The notes: generated by a model from the sequence alone, not told the origin. A DNA stretch of 64,000 nucleotides from Parvibaculum sp002684405 (GCA_965140395.1 OZ223207.1:372001-436000); one strand, 5' to 3'. Shown: positions 41,922 through 53,083, numbered from the stretch's first letter. A program made the numbers and translations.

Positions 41922-43166
41922 ATGAGCAAGCCGAACGAAAGTTCCGCAGGGGCGCTTCAGCCGGGTTTCGGCGTGTCTCCCCGTCCGGTAGCGCGCCGGG
42001 GGGCGCCGGTTGCCGCGGGCATGGCACAGCGTATCGCGCATGCGTCGGGCATAAATGTCTATTCCAGTTTTGCGCAGGCCGAAAAGGCGTGGCGCGAGAT
42101 GGAAGCGGAGGCGGCGGGCACCGCGTTTCAGAGTTTCGACTGGCTGTCGATCTGGCACGAGCATGTGGGGCAGCATGAAGGGGTCGAACCGGCCATCATG
42201 CTCATCTCGCGTGGCGGGCACCCCGTCATGCTGGCGCCTTTCGGCATCGAACGTCATCTGGGGTTGAGCCGTCTGGTCTGGCTGGGCGGAAAGCTTGCCG
42301 ACTACAAGGCCCCGCTCATTGCGCGCGATTTCTGGACGCTGCTGCCGGAGGGTGGGTTCCCGGTGCTGTGGAAGCAGATGAAACGCGCGCTGCCGGCTTT
42401 CGATTACATCGTGTTCGAAAACCAGCCGGCCATGCTGGGCGAATTGCGCAATCCCTTTGCCGTCCTGCCCGGGGCCGAGGCGCCGGACGAGGCCTATCTT
42501 TTCGATTTGCCGGACAGTTTCGAGGAGCTGACGCACCGCTACCGCGCCGAGACGCGCCGCATGGACCGTTCCAAGCTGCGCAAGCTCGAAGCCCAGGGCG
42601 AGGTGACGTTCGAATTTGCGGAATCGCAGGACGAACTGGTCGAAATGACCGAGGAAATTCTGATGCGCAAGGCCGACCAGCTTGCCGCGCAGGGGATTTC
42701 GTCCATTTTCCAGGACCCGGCGCACCGCGCCGCCTGGCGCGCGCTGGCCGCTCTGCCCGAAGAGCGCCGCCTGCTGGAAGTGGCGGTGCTGCGTCTCGAC
42801 GGCGAGTTCCTGTCGGGCTCCATCAGCCATGTCTGGCATGACCGGTCGACGCTGATGGTGCATACCTATGAGATGGGCAAGCATTCGAAGCTCTCACCCG
42901 GCCGGCTTCACCTGTTGAAGCATCTCCAGTCGAGTATCGACCGTGGGCTGACGGTTTACGATCTGTCCGTCGGCTATCTGCCCTACAAGGCGAGTTTCTG
43001 CGACGAGCCGATGCGCATGGTGAACCATATCGCGTCCGCCAGCCTGCAGGGCATGGTGCCGGTGCTTGCCATCAATGGCGGGCTCGCCGCCAAGCGGCGG
43101 ATCAAGCGCAATCCGAAAGTCTTCGGCACACTGCGCAAGCTCCGCGCGGCGGTGAAGGGCAAGTAG
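41922..43166 (+). CDS. GNAT-like acetyltransferase, CelD/BcsL (FemAB-like) family
   Basis: 414 residues from MSKPNESSAG, with GAGAGGGAAG as ribosome site; the frame is open upstream but unlikely used. The core reads TAFQSFDWLSIWHEHVG, PAIMLISRGGHPVMLAPFGIERHLGL, and the C-terminal GNAT half ERRLLEVAVLRLDGEFLSGSISHVW, GRLHLLKHLQSSIDRGLTVYDLSVG with YKASFCD. This family (Acetyltransf_6) is linked to polysaccharide or envelope modification; the substrate is unknown. Confidence 0.85.
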   Translation: MSKPNESSAGALQPGFGVSPRPVARRGAPVAAGMAQRIAHASGINVYSSFAQAEKAWREMEAEAAGTAFQSFDWLSIWHEHVGQHEGVEPAIMLISRGGHPVMLAPFGIERHLGLSRLVWLGGKLADYKAPLIARDFWTLLPEGGFPVLWKQMKRALPAFDYIVFENQPAMLGELRNPFAVLPGAEAPDEAYLFDLPDSFEELTHRYRAETRRMDRSKLRKLEAQGEVTFEFAESQDELVEMTEEILMRKADQLAAQGISSIFQDPAHRAAWRALAALPEERRLLEVAVLRLDGEFLSGSISHVWHDRSTLMVHTYEMGKHSKLSPGRLHLLKHLQSSIDRGLTVYDLSVGYLPYKASFCDEPMRMVNHIASASLQGMVPVLAINGGLAAKRRIKRNPKVFGTLRKLRAAVKGK

Positions 43167-43188
43167 GGGCAGTCCTTCAACCCGGCCC

Positions 43189-43758
43189 TCACCCCGGTCG
43201 CTTGTCCCAGGGGTCCAGCGTGCCGGCGATGCGCCGTGGAATGGGATCGTCGAGCTGGGCTGCCGCCGCGGCGCTGATTTCGTGATGGTGCAGCCAGCGC
43301 GACGAGCCGTCCTCTTCGATCACGAAGCCGAGGATCACCTGCGCATAGGTCATGTCGGGTTGCGCGGCCAGCGCCTGCGCGCGCGTTTCCGCGATGGAGG
43401 GCGAACCGTCCTCCCCGAGCAGGATGGAACGTGAGCCCATCACTTCCACCAGCAATCCTTGCGGCGCGATCATCGCGTCGAGCGCGGCCCGCATCAGTTC
43501 CGCCTTCGGGCGTATCCATGTCAGGGCGACGTCGTAGGGCGCGTGCTTTTCAAGCTCGGTGATGAAGCCGGCCGTATCCTCATAGTCGAGCGACAGCGGC
43601 ACCAGCTTGTCGTCGAATTCCGGCTCGCCGAACAGAAACTCGTCTGCCTTGCGCGCAACGAGGACTGCCTTGTCCGCCCGCGCAATCGCTTCCCGCGAGG
43701 CTTCCGCCAGCATGCCCGTCGTGCCGATCAGAAGGGCGGTGGTTTGTTTGTCGGTCAT
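43189..43758 (-). CDS. Conserved protein, Rossmann-like, function unknown
   Basis: 189 residues. TTALLIGTTGMLAEASREAI is a degenerate nucleotide-binding beta-alpha-beta start; the rest (ALTWIRPKAELMRAALDAMIAPQGLLVEVMGS, YAQVILGFVIEEDGSSRWLHHHEIS) does not carry the SDR YxxxK pair. Probably a Rossmann protein lacking enzyme residues. Start chosen at 43758 behind GAGGGA. Follows the IclR gene (8-base gap) and may share its control. Confidence 0.7.
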   Translation of the reverse strand: MTDKQTTALLIGTTGMLAEASREAIARADKAVLVARKADEFLFGEPEFDDKLVPLSLDYEDTAGFITELEKHAPYDVALTWIRPKAELMRAALDAMIAPQGLLVEVMGSRSILLGEDGSPSIAETRAQALAAQPDMTYAQVILGFVIEEDGSSRWLHHHEISAAAAAQLDDPIPRRIAGTLDPWDKRPG

Positions 43759-43765
43759 ATCCTGC

Positions 43766-44599
43766 TCATTCCCTCTTGCCATTCCCGGCGGTCGTCATTT
43801 GCCGCGTTGTGCGTTCGATCTCGCGGGCCAGCTCGCGCAGCGGCTCCAGATGGGTTTTCGCCACTTCCTGCTCGCTGATGACGGCGTGCATGTAGCGCAG
43901 GCTCAGACAGGCGAGGACGCGGTCGCCGCGCATAACGGGCACGGCCATGCCGGTCACGCGCTGGCGTGCATCGGAAGCGCGTTTCGGCATGCCGCGTTTC
44001 ATCTGCCGCAAGCCGCCGCTTGTCAGGGCATATCCTCTTCGGCGAATGCCCCGCAATATCTTCTCGAATTCTTCCGGGTTTTTCGCGGGTTGGTCGATGG
44101 ATCGTCTGGAGTGGCTGAGCCGCGCTACGATGAGCTTGCGTTCCCAGTCCGGGCAGAAGGCGAGATAGGCCTGTCCCAGCGCGCCGAGCAGGAAGGGCGA
44201 AGGCGCTTCATAGACCAGCGGGTCGATCGCGACGGGGCTTTCGGCCACTGTGCCGTAGCGCACGATCATCTGGTCACCATCCACCACGCCGATGAAAAGC
44301 GGCCAGCGATGTTCTTTCGTGAAGGCGCGCATCAGCGGTTCGGCGGCTTCCACTACCGCGTCCGACAGACGGAAGCCCCAGGACAGGCGCTGCACGCGGG
44401 AGGTGAGGCGGTAGCCCGCACTGCGCGAGAGTTTTTCCACATAGCCCGCTTCGATGAGCTGGTCGAGCAGGCGCACCGTGCTCGATTTCGGCAGCCCGGC
44501 GCGTTCCGCAATATCGCCCAGATGCAGCGAATGCGCGGCATTCATTGCCTCCAGCACGCTCAGCGCGCGCGCCACCGGCGCCCTTGTCTCCTCGCTCAT
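43766..44599 (-). CDS. IclR family regulator
   Basis: 277 residues. N-terminal winged helix ALSVLEAMNAAHSLHLGDIAERAGLPKSSTVRLLDQLIEAGYVEKL, then the IclR effector domain with PFLLGALGQAYLAFCPDWERK and the ALTSGGLRQMKRGMPKRASD block, ending in a conserved GDRVLACLSLRYM. It most likely controls the divergent TauD-type dioxygenase. A 15-bp palindrome in the shared upstream region is a likely binding site. GGAGGAAACC is the ribosome site. Confidence 0.92.
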   Translation of the reverse strand: MSEETRAPVARALSVLEAMNAAHSLHLGDIAERAGLPKSSTVRLLDQLIEAGYVEKLSRSAGYRLTSRVQRLSWGFRLSDAVVEAAEPLMRAFTKEHRWPLFIGVVDGDQMIVRYGTVAESPVAIDPLVYEAPSPFLLGALGQAYLAFCPDWERKLIVARLSHSRRSIDQPAKNPEEFEKILRGIRRRGYALTSGGLRQMKRGMPKRASDARQRVTGMAVPVMRGDRVLACLSLRYMHAVISEQEVAKTHLEPLRELAREIERTTRQMTTAGNGKRE

Positions 44600-44636
44600 T
44601 GGCGGTTTCCTCCTGTCCGGCCCATCCCGGCGCCTG

Positions 44637-44651
44637 TTCCGTTCAACGGAA
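44637..44651. promoter_or_regulatory. Candidate IclR operator
   Basis: TTCCGTT-C-AACGGAA: perfect 7-bp arms about one central base, between the divergent iclR and dioxygenase genes. IclR regulators bind short palindromes with TTCC/GGAA ends of this form. Confidence 0.65.
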
Positions 44652-44731
44652 TAATGGGACTTATGGCTGACGCTTTCCAGTCCCCGGGATTAGCCTTGCG
44701 GCCAATGGATGCCCGAGTTGGAGGAAACATC

Positions 44732-45628
44732 ATGGCCAAGGCCCAGATCCGGACTGCCCGCACCGATGAGAAGCGGGACTACAAGACGATCGAAGTCGCG
44801 CCGCTGACGCCTGTGCTGGGCGCGGAAGTGGAGGGGCTGGACCTGACACAGCCGCTCGATGATGAGCAGCTCATGGAAGTGAAACAGGCTTTTGCCGATC
44901 ATTCCGTGCTGATCTTTCGCGATCAGGAAATTTCGCGCGACGACCACAAGCGTTTCGCCGGCTATTTCGGCACGCTGCATACGCATCCCTACCACAAGAA
45001 GGATGCAAAGCCCGGCCATGCGGGGCAGGAAAGCGATCCGAACATCCTGCCGATCATCGCCGACCAGAGCTCGCGTTATGTGGCGGGCGAAGGCTGGCAT
45101 TCCGACGTGACCTGCGACGAGGAGCCGCCTTTCGGCTCCATGCTCTACATCACCGAGACGCCGGAGATCGGCGCCGGCGGCGATACCTGTTTCATCAGCG
45201 CCTATGAGGCTTATGAAACGCTGTCAGAGCCGATGAAGAAATTCCTCGACGGGCTCGATGCGGTGCATGACGGCGCCAAGCCCTATTCGGGCAGCTATGG
45301 CATTGCTGCGCCGGAAGGCGGCTGGCCGCGCACGAAGCATCCGGTGATTACGCGCCATCCGGAAACGGGCCGCAAGCTCCTTTACGTCAATCGCGGCTTT
45401 ACCACGCATATCGACGGGCTCGCCAAAGCGGAAAGCGATGCGCTGCTGGAAATGCTGTGGCGTCACCTGGAGGTCAATCCGGTGTTTCAGTGCCGTGTGC
45501 GCTGGACGCCCAACACGCTCACCTTCTGGGACAATCGCTGCGTGCAGCACCATGCCGTGTGGGACTACTACCCCTATTCGCGGCGCGGCGAGCGCGTCTC
45601 CATTGTGGGCGGGCGGCCGTCGCGTTAG
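44732..45628 (+). CDS. TauD/TfdA family Fe(II)/2-oxoglutarate dioxygenase
   Basis: 298 residues from MAKAQIRTARTDEKRDY, with GGAGGAAA 5 bases from the ATG. The iron-binding triad is in GEGWHSDVTCDE (His-x-Asp) and CVQHHAVWDY (distal His), with the 2-oxoglutarate Arg in SRRGERVSIVGGRP. The family hydroxylates taurine, alkyl sulfates, 2,4-D and others; the substrate is not visible. Divergent from an IclR regulator, which is typical of catabolic control. A repeat follows the stop. Confidence 0.92.
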   Translation: MAKAQIRTARTDEKRDYKTIEVAPLTPVLGAEVEGLDLTQPLDDEQLMEVKQAFADHSVLIFRDQEISRDDHKRFAGYFGTLHTHPYHKKDAKPGHAGQESDPNILPIIADQSSRYVAGEGWHSDVTCDEEPPFGSMLYITETPEIGAGGDTCFISAYEAYETLSEPMKKFLDGLDAVHDGAKPYSGSYGIAAPEGGWPRTKHPVITRHPETGRKLLYVNRGFTTHIDGLAKAESDALLEMLWRHLEVNPVFQCRVRWTPNTLTFWDNRCVQHHAVWDYYPYSRRGERVSIVGGRPSR

Positions 45629-45638
45629 TCCCCGACGC

Positions 45639-45727
45639 GTCATGCCCCGCTTCATGCGGGGCATCCACGTCTTTGCGGCAGCACAGCAGCCCGTCGCTCT
45701 GGACCCCGGGACGAAGCCCGGGGTGAC
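45639..45727. repeat. Dispersed palindromic repeat, chimeric copy 4
   Basis: First half GTCATGCCCCGCTTCATGC-GGGGCATCCACGTC (like the right half of the 7700 copy, turned), second half CCCCGGGACGAAGCCCGGGG-TGAC (like the 7795 copy). It seems built from both variants. It lies in the 198-base gap after the dioxygenase gene. Confidence 0.75.
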
Positions 45728-45826
45728 AATCTTCTATGCCGTTCCTGCTCAATAACGCGAATGTGATTTGCAGCCATCCGGCTCTCTTCCTCTGATGTGA
45801 CGCACAATTAAGGGGAGGAGACAGGG

Positions 45827-46234
45827 ATGGCTGATTTCTTTTCGGCGCTTCAGGCGGCGCAGGCCTCGCAGGACGCCTATATCGCGGCGCTGCCCCATTG
45901 GGTGCAGCTCTGGATGTACTGGATGATGGGCGTGCTGTTTCTCGGCAGCCTCGTCGCCTCCTTCTTCCGCGTGGAAGCGCGCTGGCTTTTCCTCTCTTTC
46001 GTGCTCACCATCATCGCCACCATGGCACTCGGCATGACCGTCGGCTGGAACAAGCTCTGGGGCGCAACGCATCTCGTGCTTTGGACGCCGGTGGTGATCT
46101 ACTTCTTCAAGCGCTGGCCGCGGATCGAGAAGCGCAGCCTTTACGGAATCTGGTTCACGCTGGCGCTCGCCACCATGTGCATCTCGCTCGTCTTCGATGC
46201 AAAGGATGTCGTGGAATATGCGATGGGGATGTGA
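45827..46234 (+). CDS. Small integral membrane protein, unknown
   Basis: 135 residues, four hydrophobic spans (around VQLWMYWMMGVLFLGSLVA, WLFLSFVLTIIATMALG, HLVLWTPVVIYFFKRW and YGIWFTLALATMCISLVF). GGGGAGGAGACAGGG precedes the ATG. I do not recognise the family. Alone on its strand between repeats, so probably its own transcript. Confidence 0.8.
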   Translation: MADFFSALQAAQASQDAYIAALPHWVQLWMYWMMGVLFLGSLVASFFRVEARWLFLSFVLTIIATMALGMTVGWNKLWGATHLVLWTPVVIYFFKRWPRIEKRSLYGIWFTLALATMCISLVFDAKDVVEYAMGM

Positions 46235-46241
46235 AGTGCTT

Positions 46242-46281
46242 CGTCATGGCCCGGCTTGTCCGGGCCATCCACGTCTTCCTT
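46242..46281. repeat. Dispersed palindromic repeat, half copy 5
   Basis: CGTCATGGCCCGGCTTGTCC-GGGCCATCCACGTCTTCCTT: exactly the left half of the 7700 element; the right half is missing. Sits just past the small membrane protein's stop, tail to tail with the MOSC gene. Confidence 0.8.
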
Positions 46282-46283
46282 CA

Positions 46284-46823
46284 TTAAACCACGCCGAGCG
46301 GTTCCCTCGCGCCTTCCGGCATTTCGATCCGGATCGTATCGCCCGCGCGGATAGTTCCGCCTGCGCGCACCACGCCCATGATCCCGCATTTGCGGATGAG
46401 ATTCCCGTTGGCGTCGCGGCCCAGCACGGCGCGCATCAGGCCCGGCGCGATGCCGTCGAGCTGTTTGCACGGATTGCGTAGCCCCGTCACTTCCACCGCC
46501 GCCTCATCGCCCAGATGTATAAGTGCGCCGCGGGGCAGGGCGAGGAGGTCGAGTCCTTGCGTCGTGACGTTCTCGCCCAAGAGGCCCGGCGTTATGTCGA
46601 AGCCTTGTCCGCGCAGCTCGTCGAAGAGTTCCGCATGGATCAGATGCACCTGCCGCAGATTAGGCTGCGAGGGATCGCGCGCCACGCGGGAGCGATGCTT
46701 CACCGTCTCCCCCGCATGCGCATCCCCCTCCACGCCGAGCCCTTCGATCAGGCGCAGCTCAGTCTCCGACTGCTTGGAGAAGTCATGAACGGGCGAGCGG
46801 TGCAGGGCGAGGATGGCAGGCAT
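46284..46823 (-). CDS. MOSC domain protein
   Basis: 179 residues from MPAILALHRSPVHDFSK. The MOSC beta-barrel pattern includes EGDAHAGETVKHRSR, NLRQVHLIHAELFDEL, LLGENVTTQGLDLLALPRGALIHLG and the conserved Cys in TGLRNPCKQLDGI. MOSC proteins bind or carry a molybdenum-cofactor sulfur; the present protein's partner is unknown. Start at ATG 46823 (GAGG nearby) rather than the GTG at 46832 that overlaps the cupin stop. Confidence 0.9.
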   Translation of the reverse strand: MPAILALHRSPVHDFSKQSETELRLIEGLGVEGDAHAGETVKHRSRVARDPSQPNLRQVHLIHAELFDELRGQGFDITPGLLGENVTTQGLDLLALPRGALIHLGDEAAVEVTGLRNPCKQLDGIAPGLMRAVLGRDANGNLIRKCGIMGVVRAGGTIRAGDTIRIEMPEGAREPLGVV

Positions 46824-46828
46824 ATGCC

Positions 46829-47176
46829 TCACGCTTCATAGATCGCGTAATGCTTCCGCGTTTTGGTCACCACTTCCCATGTGCCCTTGAAGCCCGCCGG
46901 GATGACGAAGGCGTCGCCGGCGCGGACGCGGGTTTGGGTGCCTGCCTCGTCGGCGATGATGCTTTCGCCTTCGATGATGTGGCAGAACTCATGCTCGGTA
47001 TATTCGATCCGCCATTTGCCCGGCTCGCTCTCCCATATGCCTGAGAAGAATTTCCCGTCACCGGATTCATAGACGTTCCAGGTGCTGCTCACCGGCTCGC
47101 CTTCCAGCACGCGGGCGGCATCGGGTGCGCCGGTTTCGGGCGTGGCCGCAGTGTTTACGGGGATGAGGGCGGTCAT
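46829..47176 (-). CDS. Cupin domain protein (DUF861/EutQ-like)
   Basis: 115 residues. The (S)-ureidoglycine aminohydrolase-like cupin shows SSTWNVYESGDGKFFSGIWE, EHEFCHIIEGESIIADEAG and RAGDAFVIPAGFKGTWEVV. These small cupins have varied roles, so no reaction is assigned. Ends against the start of the MOSC gene, which follows in the same direction. Confidence 0.88.
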   Translation of the reverse strand: MTALIPVNTAATPETGAPDAARVLEGEPVSSTWNVYESGDGKFFSGIWESEPGKWRIEYTEHEFCHIIEGESIIADEAGTQTRVRAGDAFVIPAGFKGTWEVVTKTRKHYAIYEA

Positions 47177-47227
47177 GGCGGGTTCCTGTCTTCGGGCGTC
47201 TGCGACAGGTTTCGTTCTCTGCCGCCG

Positions 47228-48028
47228 TCAATACATTCGCTTGTAGATAATACGGGTAAACCTGAAGCCGCGGAAAGGCGAGAGAACACGATAGGTGATT
47301 TCATTATCGGTTGCGTTTTCCACCTGTACCCTCGCACCGTTCACCGAGATTTCCCGGCTGTCTCCTTGGGGGAGATCGAATGAGTAGTATCGCGAAAAAT
47401 CGCCGGTCTCGCGTCCCGAAAAAAGACCTGCTTTGCGATGGATGAGCACGCCGTGATAGCGGAAGCGGATATTGTCGCCGTCTCGGCCGCGATAGCTCAG
47501 CTCGGCGCGACCGTTGAGCAATGAGCCCGCGGGCTCTTTCTTTTCATAGGGAATGGGGTCGATTGCCATGCCCATGGCACCGATTTTTGTGAAGTAGTCG
47601 ACGCGGTTCCCATTGGGTCTGATGCGGTTGAAGGTGCCGTCCCTCTTAGTGTCGAAGAAACAGGCGGAAACTGACAGAGGAAAGATGGGTTCGAGCGAGC
47701 AATACATCGGGACGGGTGCACCTGTCATGGCGACGAGTTCCAGCCCCGCAGGTGCATCGAAATGCGTTTCGATGAAGGTGATCTTGTCGTCCGGCAGGTA
47801 GGAGCCGCTGACACCTTTCAGAAGCTTCGCCCCGTGGCGCGCGCCCAGTTCTTCCGAATAGATGATGCTGTCTTTCGAGGCCGTCAGGGTCTCGCTTCGT
47901 GGCGAGGTTTTCGTGGTCCGGAGTTCGGGCATCACCGTCGGCCCGTTATCCATTTTTGTGCCGATGGCGCATCCGCCGAGCGCGGCGGCAAAAAACAACG
48001 CGCAGGCCGCCTTTTGAAATGGCTGCAT
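47228..48028 (-). CDS. Predicted lipoprotein, unknown
   Basis: 266 residues from MQPFQKAACALFFAAALGGC; the lipobox LGGC at 17-20 makes it a likely Lgt substrate. No family recognised. The mature part has repeated polar beta-type segments such as RAELSYRGRDGDNIRFRYHG and GREISVNG-like ends, so a beta-rich envelope protein is possible. GGGGGG precedes the ATG. Divergent from another predicted lipoprotein 203 bases away. Confidence 0.8.
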   Translation of the reverse strand: MQPFQKAACALFFAAALGGCAIGTKMDNGPTVMPELRTTKTSPRSETLTASKDSIIYSEELGARHGAKLLKGVSGSYLPDDKITFIETHFDAPAGLELVAMTGAPVPMYCSLEPIFPLSVSACFFDTKRDGTFNRIRPNGNRVDYFTKIGAMGMAIDPIPYEKKEPAGSLLNGRAELSYRGRDGDNIRFRYHGVLIHRKAGLFSGRETGDFSRYYSFDLPQGDSREISVNGARVQVENATDNEITYRVLSPFRGFRFTRIIYKRMY

Positions 48029-48231
48029 GACAATCCCCCCCTGTTGGCCCACGACGCAAGAACGCGGACCGTCCATGCCGTCAGTCTAGAAAGTGTTGGT
48101 GACGGGATGCAACAAACAAGACGCACTCCTCCTGCAAGATCGGCCCGCACTCAACCTCGGTAGCTCAAAACTCTTGCGGTCTGTCCTTGAAACGGCTCCA
48201 ATGAAGAGGAGGGATAGGGGGGAGATTTACA

Positions 48232-48966
48232 ATGAAGTTACAGTCTTTTGTCCTTGCGCTCGCCTTGGGCGTGCTGCTTGCCGCGTGCGGATCTCGCGAT
48301 CCGTATCAGACAAAATATGTCTATGACGAAACCAATGCGCTTTATCACGAGGTCTCGCTGCGTGATGTCCACTTTGCGCCGAGCGTCGAAGAAGTCTATC
48401 CGGTCGAGGGGGAGCGGATGCTGGTGCCGTGGGATCAGACCGAGATGCAGGCCAATGCGAAGAAGTGGCTGCAGCACTATCTGGAACAGAAGCAGCTTGC
48501 GGCGGCTTCCGCGGAACAGGCCCGCTACTTTCTCGACGTTGATGTGGAGATGCTGGAGGTCATTGGCGAGCCGAAGGGCATGGCCTACCGGACGCAGTTC
48601 GTCTATCACGTCACGCCTGCGGGCGATAAGGACGAGCTCTTTAACAAGAAGCTGGTCGACGGCGGTTACACGCAAAAGCCTGACAATCTGACATGGGGAA
48701 ACGTCATCGCCGCGGCGGGCGCCGGCCTTGCGGGGGGACTCACGGGCATCAGGCCGACCGTGATGATCGAGGGCGCGCCGGTTGGATCGCGCTCGGGTCT
48801 GCAGCCTTCTGTCCTACAGAAAGCGCTGGTTTATAGCTGGCGGGACGCTATCGCGCGGAATACGGAACGCTTCTATAATGACCTGCCGTCCAGCGTGTCC
48901 TACCGCTCCAGCTTGAAGCAGTCGCGGAATCGGCAACAGGCTTTGAAAGAAACAGCCGAGGATTAA
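48232..48966 (+). CDS. Predicted lipoprotein, unknown
   Basis: 244 residues. Signal MKLQSFVLALALGVLLAAC with lipobox LAAC; a mature part with VEGERMLVPWDQTEMQANAK, a possible membrane-interacting Gly/Ala stretch (NVIAAAGAGLAGGLTGIRP) and a basic end. Family not recognised. GGGGGGAG is the ribosome site. Divergent lipoproteins with the neighbour at 47228 suggest one envelope function. Confidence 0.82.
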   Translation: MKLQSFVLALALGVLLAACGSRDPYQTKYVYDETNALYHEVSLRDVHFAPSVEEVYPVEGERMLVPWDQTEMQANAKKWLQHYLEQKQLAAASAEQARYFLDVDVEMLEVIGEPKGMAYRTQFVYHVTPAGDKDELFNKKLVDGGYTQKPDNLTWGNVIAAAGAGLAGGLTGIRPTVMIEGAPVGSRSGLQPSVLQKALVYSWRDAIARNTERFYNDLPSSVSYRSSLKQSRNRQQALKETAED

Positions 48967-48978
48967 GGGGCGGCAAGC

Positions 48979-51330
<2,352 letters not shown>

Positions 51331-51404
51331 GCCCCCAATATGGCGCGGGCGAGGGCGATTATCCAGAGCGTGGCGTCACGCCGTGCCGGATTTCCGGTCC
51401 ACTA

Positions 51405-51539
51405 TTACCCACTAATGCCATAGGCCAGCGCCACAAGGGCGAAAAGGACGAGTGCTGTGGCGATGCCGAGGGCGTAGCGCAGGCCTGCTCCGTTTTTCTC
51501 ATGGGGCAGGTCTTCGGTGTCTTTTTCGATTCGGAGCAT
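51405..51539 (-). CDS. Small single-span membrane protein, 44 residues
   Basis: MLRIEKDTEDLPHEKNGAGL followed by one hydrophobic span (YALGIATALVLFALVALAYG) and TAA. Its ribosome site is excellent: AGGAGGAACGCC then ATG. Short hydrophilic N-terminus in the cytoplasm, one helix. No relatives recognised; likely a real small protein because of the start signal. Lies 75 bases upstream of the uvrB start on the same strand. Confidence 0.7.
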   Translation of the reverse strand: MLRIEKDTEDLPHEKNGAGLRYALGIATALVLFALVALAYGISG

Positions 51540-51719
51540 GGCGTTCCTCCTCGTCCATACCGGGCGGCTCGTTTGTGCCGGGCCGCTCCGTTTCCTTAAC
51601 CCTATGCCTTCCATTCCACAGCGCAAGGCGGCGATGCGCGTTCGGGGGCAGGCGGCCATTTTCGTTTTTCGCAGCGCAGCGTACTTCCTGTATTCGGGCC
51701 CTTCTGCGATGCTGCGGGT

Positions 51720-52274
51720 ATGAATGGGAAGCTGACAGAACAGGCGGAGACCGGGCCGGGCGTTGCACCGAAAGAGCATGTGGCGGCGTTCGTCGCCCGC
51801 GCGCATTGGTCGATCTTTCTGCCCGCGCTAGCCGCTGCGCTGCTCTGGGCGCTGGTTTATTTGTGGGCGGACAATTGGACGCCGCGGCTTTCCGCCATGG
51901 CGTCGCTGGCGCTTGCCGTGGAGGGGCTCATCGTGCCGATCCTCATTCTCCATGCCTGGGGGCGGACCCGCGTGTTGGGCCTGCGCGTGGGCACGCGGGG
52001 GCTGGAGGCGCGGGCGGGTTTTCCCCGCCGCCGGGTCATCGAGGTGGGTGCGCGCGAGATTGCCGAACTTGACTTCGGCCAGTCGCCGCTTCAGAGGTAT
52101 TTCGGCGCCGGGCGGCTCGATATCCGCACCGAAAGCGGCGCCCGCATCCGGCTGGACGATCTGGCCGATGCCGTGGCGGCCGCGTCGGCGGTGCGCCGTC
52201 TCATGGCCGGTATCCATCCGGTGCATGAGGAAGCGGACAGCAAGAAAATTGCCCGTGGCGACGGGTTGAAGTGA
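51720..52274 (+). CDS. Membrane protein with bacterial PH-like domain, unknown
   Basis: 184 residues. Two membrane spans (about 32-50 and 60-80), then a PH-like part: LGLRVGTRGLEARAGFPRRRVIEVGAREIAELDFGQSPLQRYFGAGRLDIRTESG, as in YdbS/YdbT-type (DUF304) proteins. Function unknown. Closely followed by a methyltransferase gene (12 bases), so likely co-transcribed. Confidence 0.8.
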   Translation: MNGKLTEQAETGPGVAPKEHVAAFVARAHWSIFLPALAAALLWALVYLWADNWTPRLSAMASLALAVEGLIVPILILHAWGRTRVLGLRVGTRGLEARAGFPRRRVIEVGAREIAELDFGQSPLQRYFGAGRLDIRTESGARIRLDDLADAVAAASAVRRLMAGIHPVHEEADSKKIARGDGLK

Positions 52275-52285
52275 GGGGGAACGTC

Positions 52286-53077
52286 ATGAGTGCGATCATC
52301 GATTTCGACGAGAAGGCTGCGAAGTCGCTGGAGGCGACCTATCTGACGCCGGATGTCGTTGCGCAGCGCGCCCGGGTGATCGATATGCTGGCGCCCCGGC
52401 CCGGCGAACATATTCTCGATCTCGGCGTCGGGCCCGGCCTTCTTGCCTATGATCTGGCGCGGCTTGTCGGCGAGACGGGCCGCATGGTGGGGCTCGATCT
52501 CTCGCCGGCCATGATCACCATGTCGAAGACGCGGCTTGCCGCGCTGCCGCAGGCTGATTGTCTGGTGGGCGATGCGACCGCGCCGGATTTTCCCGACGAG
52601 CTTTTCGATGCGGTCGTCTCCACCCAGGTGCATGAATATGTGACCGATGTCGACAAGTCGCTTGCCGCCATCAAGCGGCTGCTGAAGCCCGGCGGGCGGG
52701 TGCTCATTCTCGATACGGACTGGCGCAGCATCGTCTGGCACTCCTCCGACGAGGCGCGCATGACCCGTATGCTCACGGTCTGGGACGATCATCTGGCCGA
52801 CCCGCATCTGCCGGCGACGCTGAGGGCGCGTCTCAACCGGGCGGGCCTCAAGGTGGCGCGGGTGGACGTCGTGCCGATGCTGGCGCCGCAATGGCAGCCG
52901 GTCTCCTATGCCGCGGGCATGTTCCGCATGATCTCGAACTTCGTCCGGACCCATGCCGACAAGCATGGCGTCCCGGCAGACGAGGTGCAGGCCTGGCATG
53001 ACGACCAGCTCCGGCTCATCGAGCGCGGCGAGTTCTTCTTCAGCGTGAACCGTTACGCCTTCCTCGCTTATCGCTGA
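52286..53077 (+). CDS. SAM-dependent methyltransferase
   Basis: 263 residues from MSAIIDFDEKAAKSLEATYLTP, with GAGGGGGA upstream; a GTG at 52271 is less likely. The SAM motif HILDLGVGPGLLAYDLA, GLDLSPAMITMSK and GDATAPDFPDELFDAVVSTQ place it in the Methyltransf_11/UbiE-like group. Substrate unknown. Partner of the PH-like membrane protein gene in front. Confidence 0.88.
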   Translation: MSAIIDFDEKAAKSLEATYLTPDVVAQRARVIDMLAPRPGEHILDLGVGPGLLAYDLARLVGETGRMVGLDLSPAMITMSKTRLAALPQADCLVGDATAPDFPDELFDAVVSTQVHEYVTDVDKSLAAIKRLLKPGGRVLILDTDWRSIVWHSSDEARMTRMLTVWDDHLADPHLPATLRARLNRAGLKVARVDVVPMLAPQWQPVSYAAGMFRMISNFVRTHADKHGVPADEVQAWHDDQLRLIERGEFFFSVNRYAFLAYR

Positions 53078-53083
53078 TCCGGC

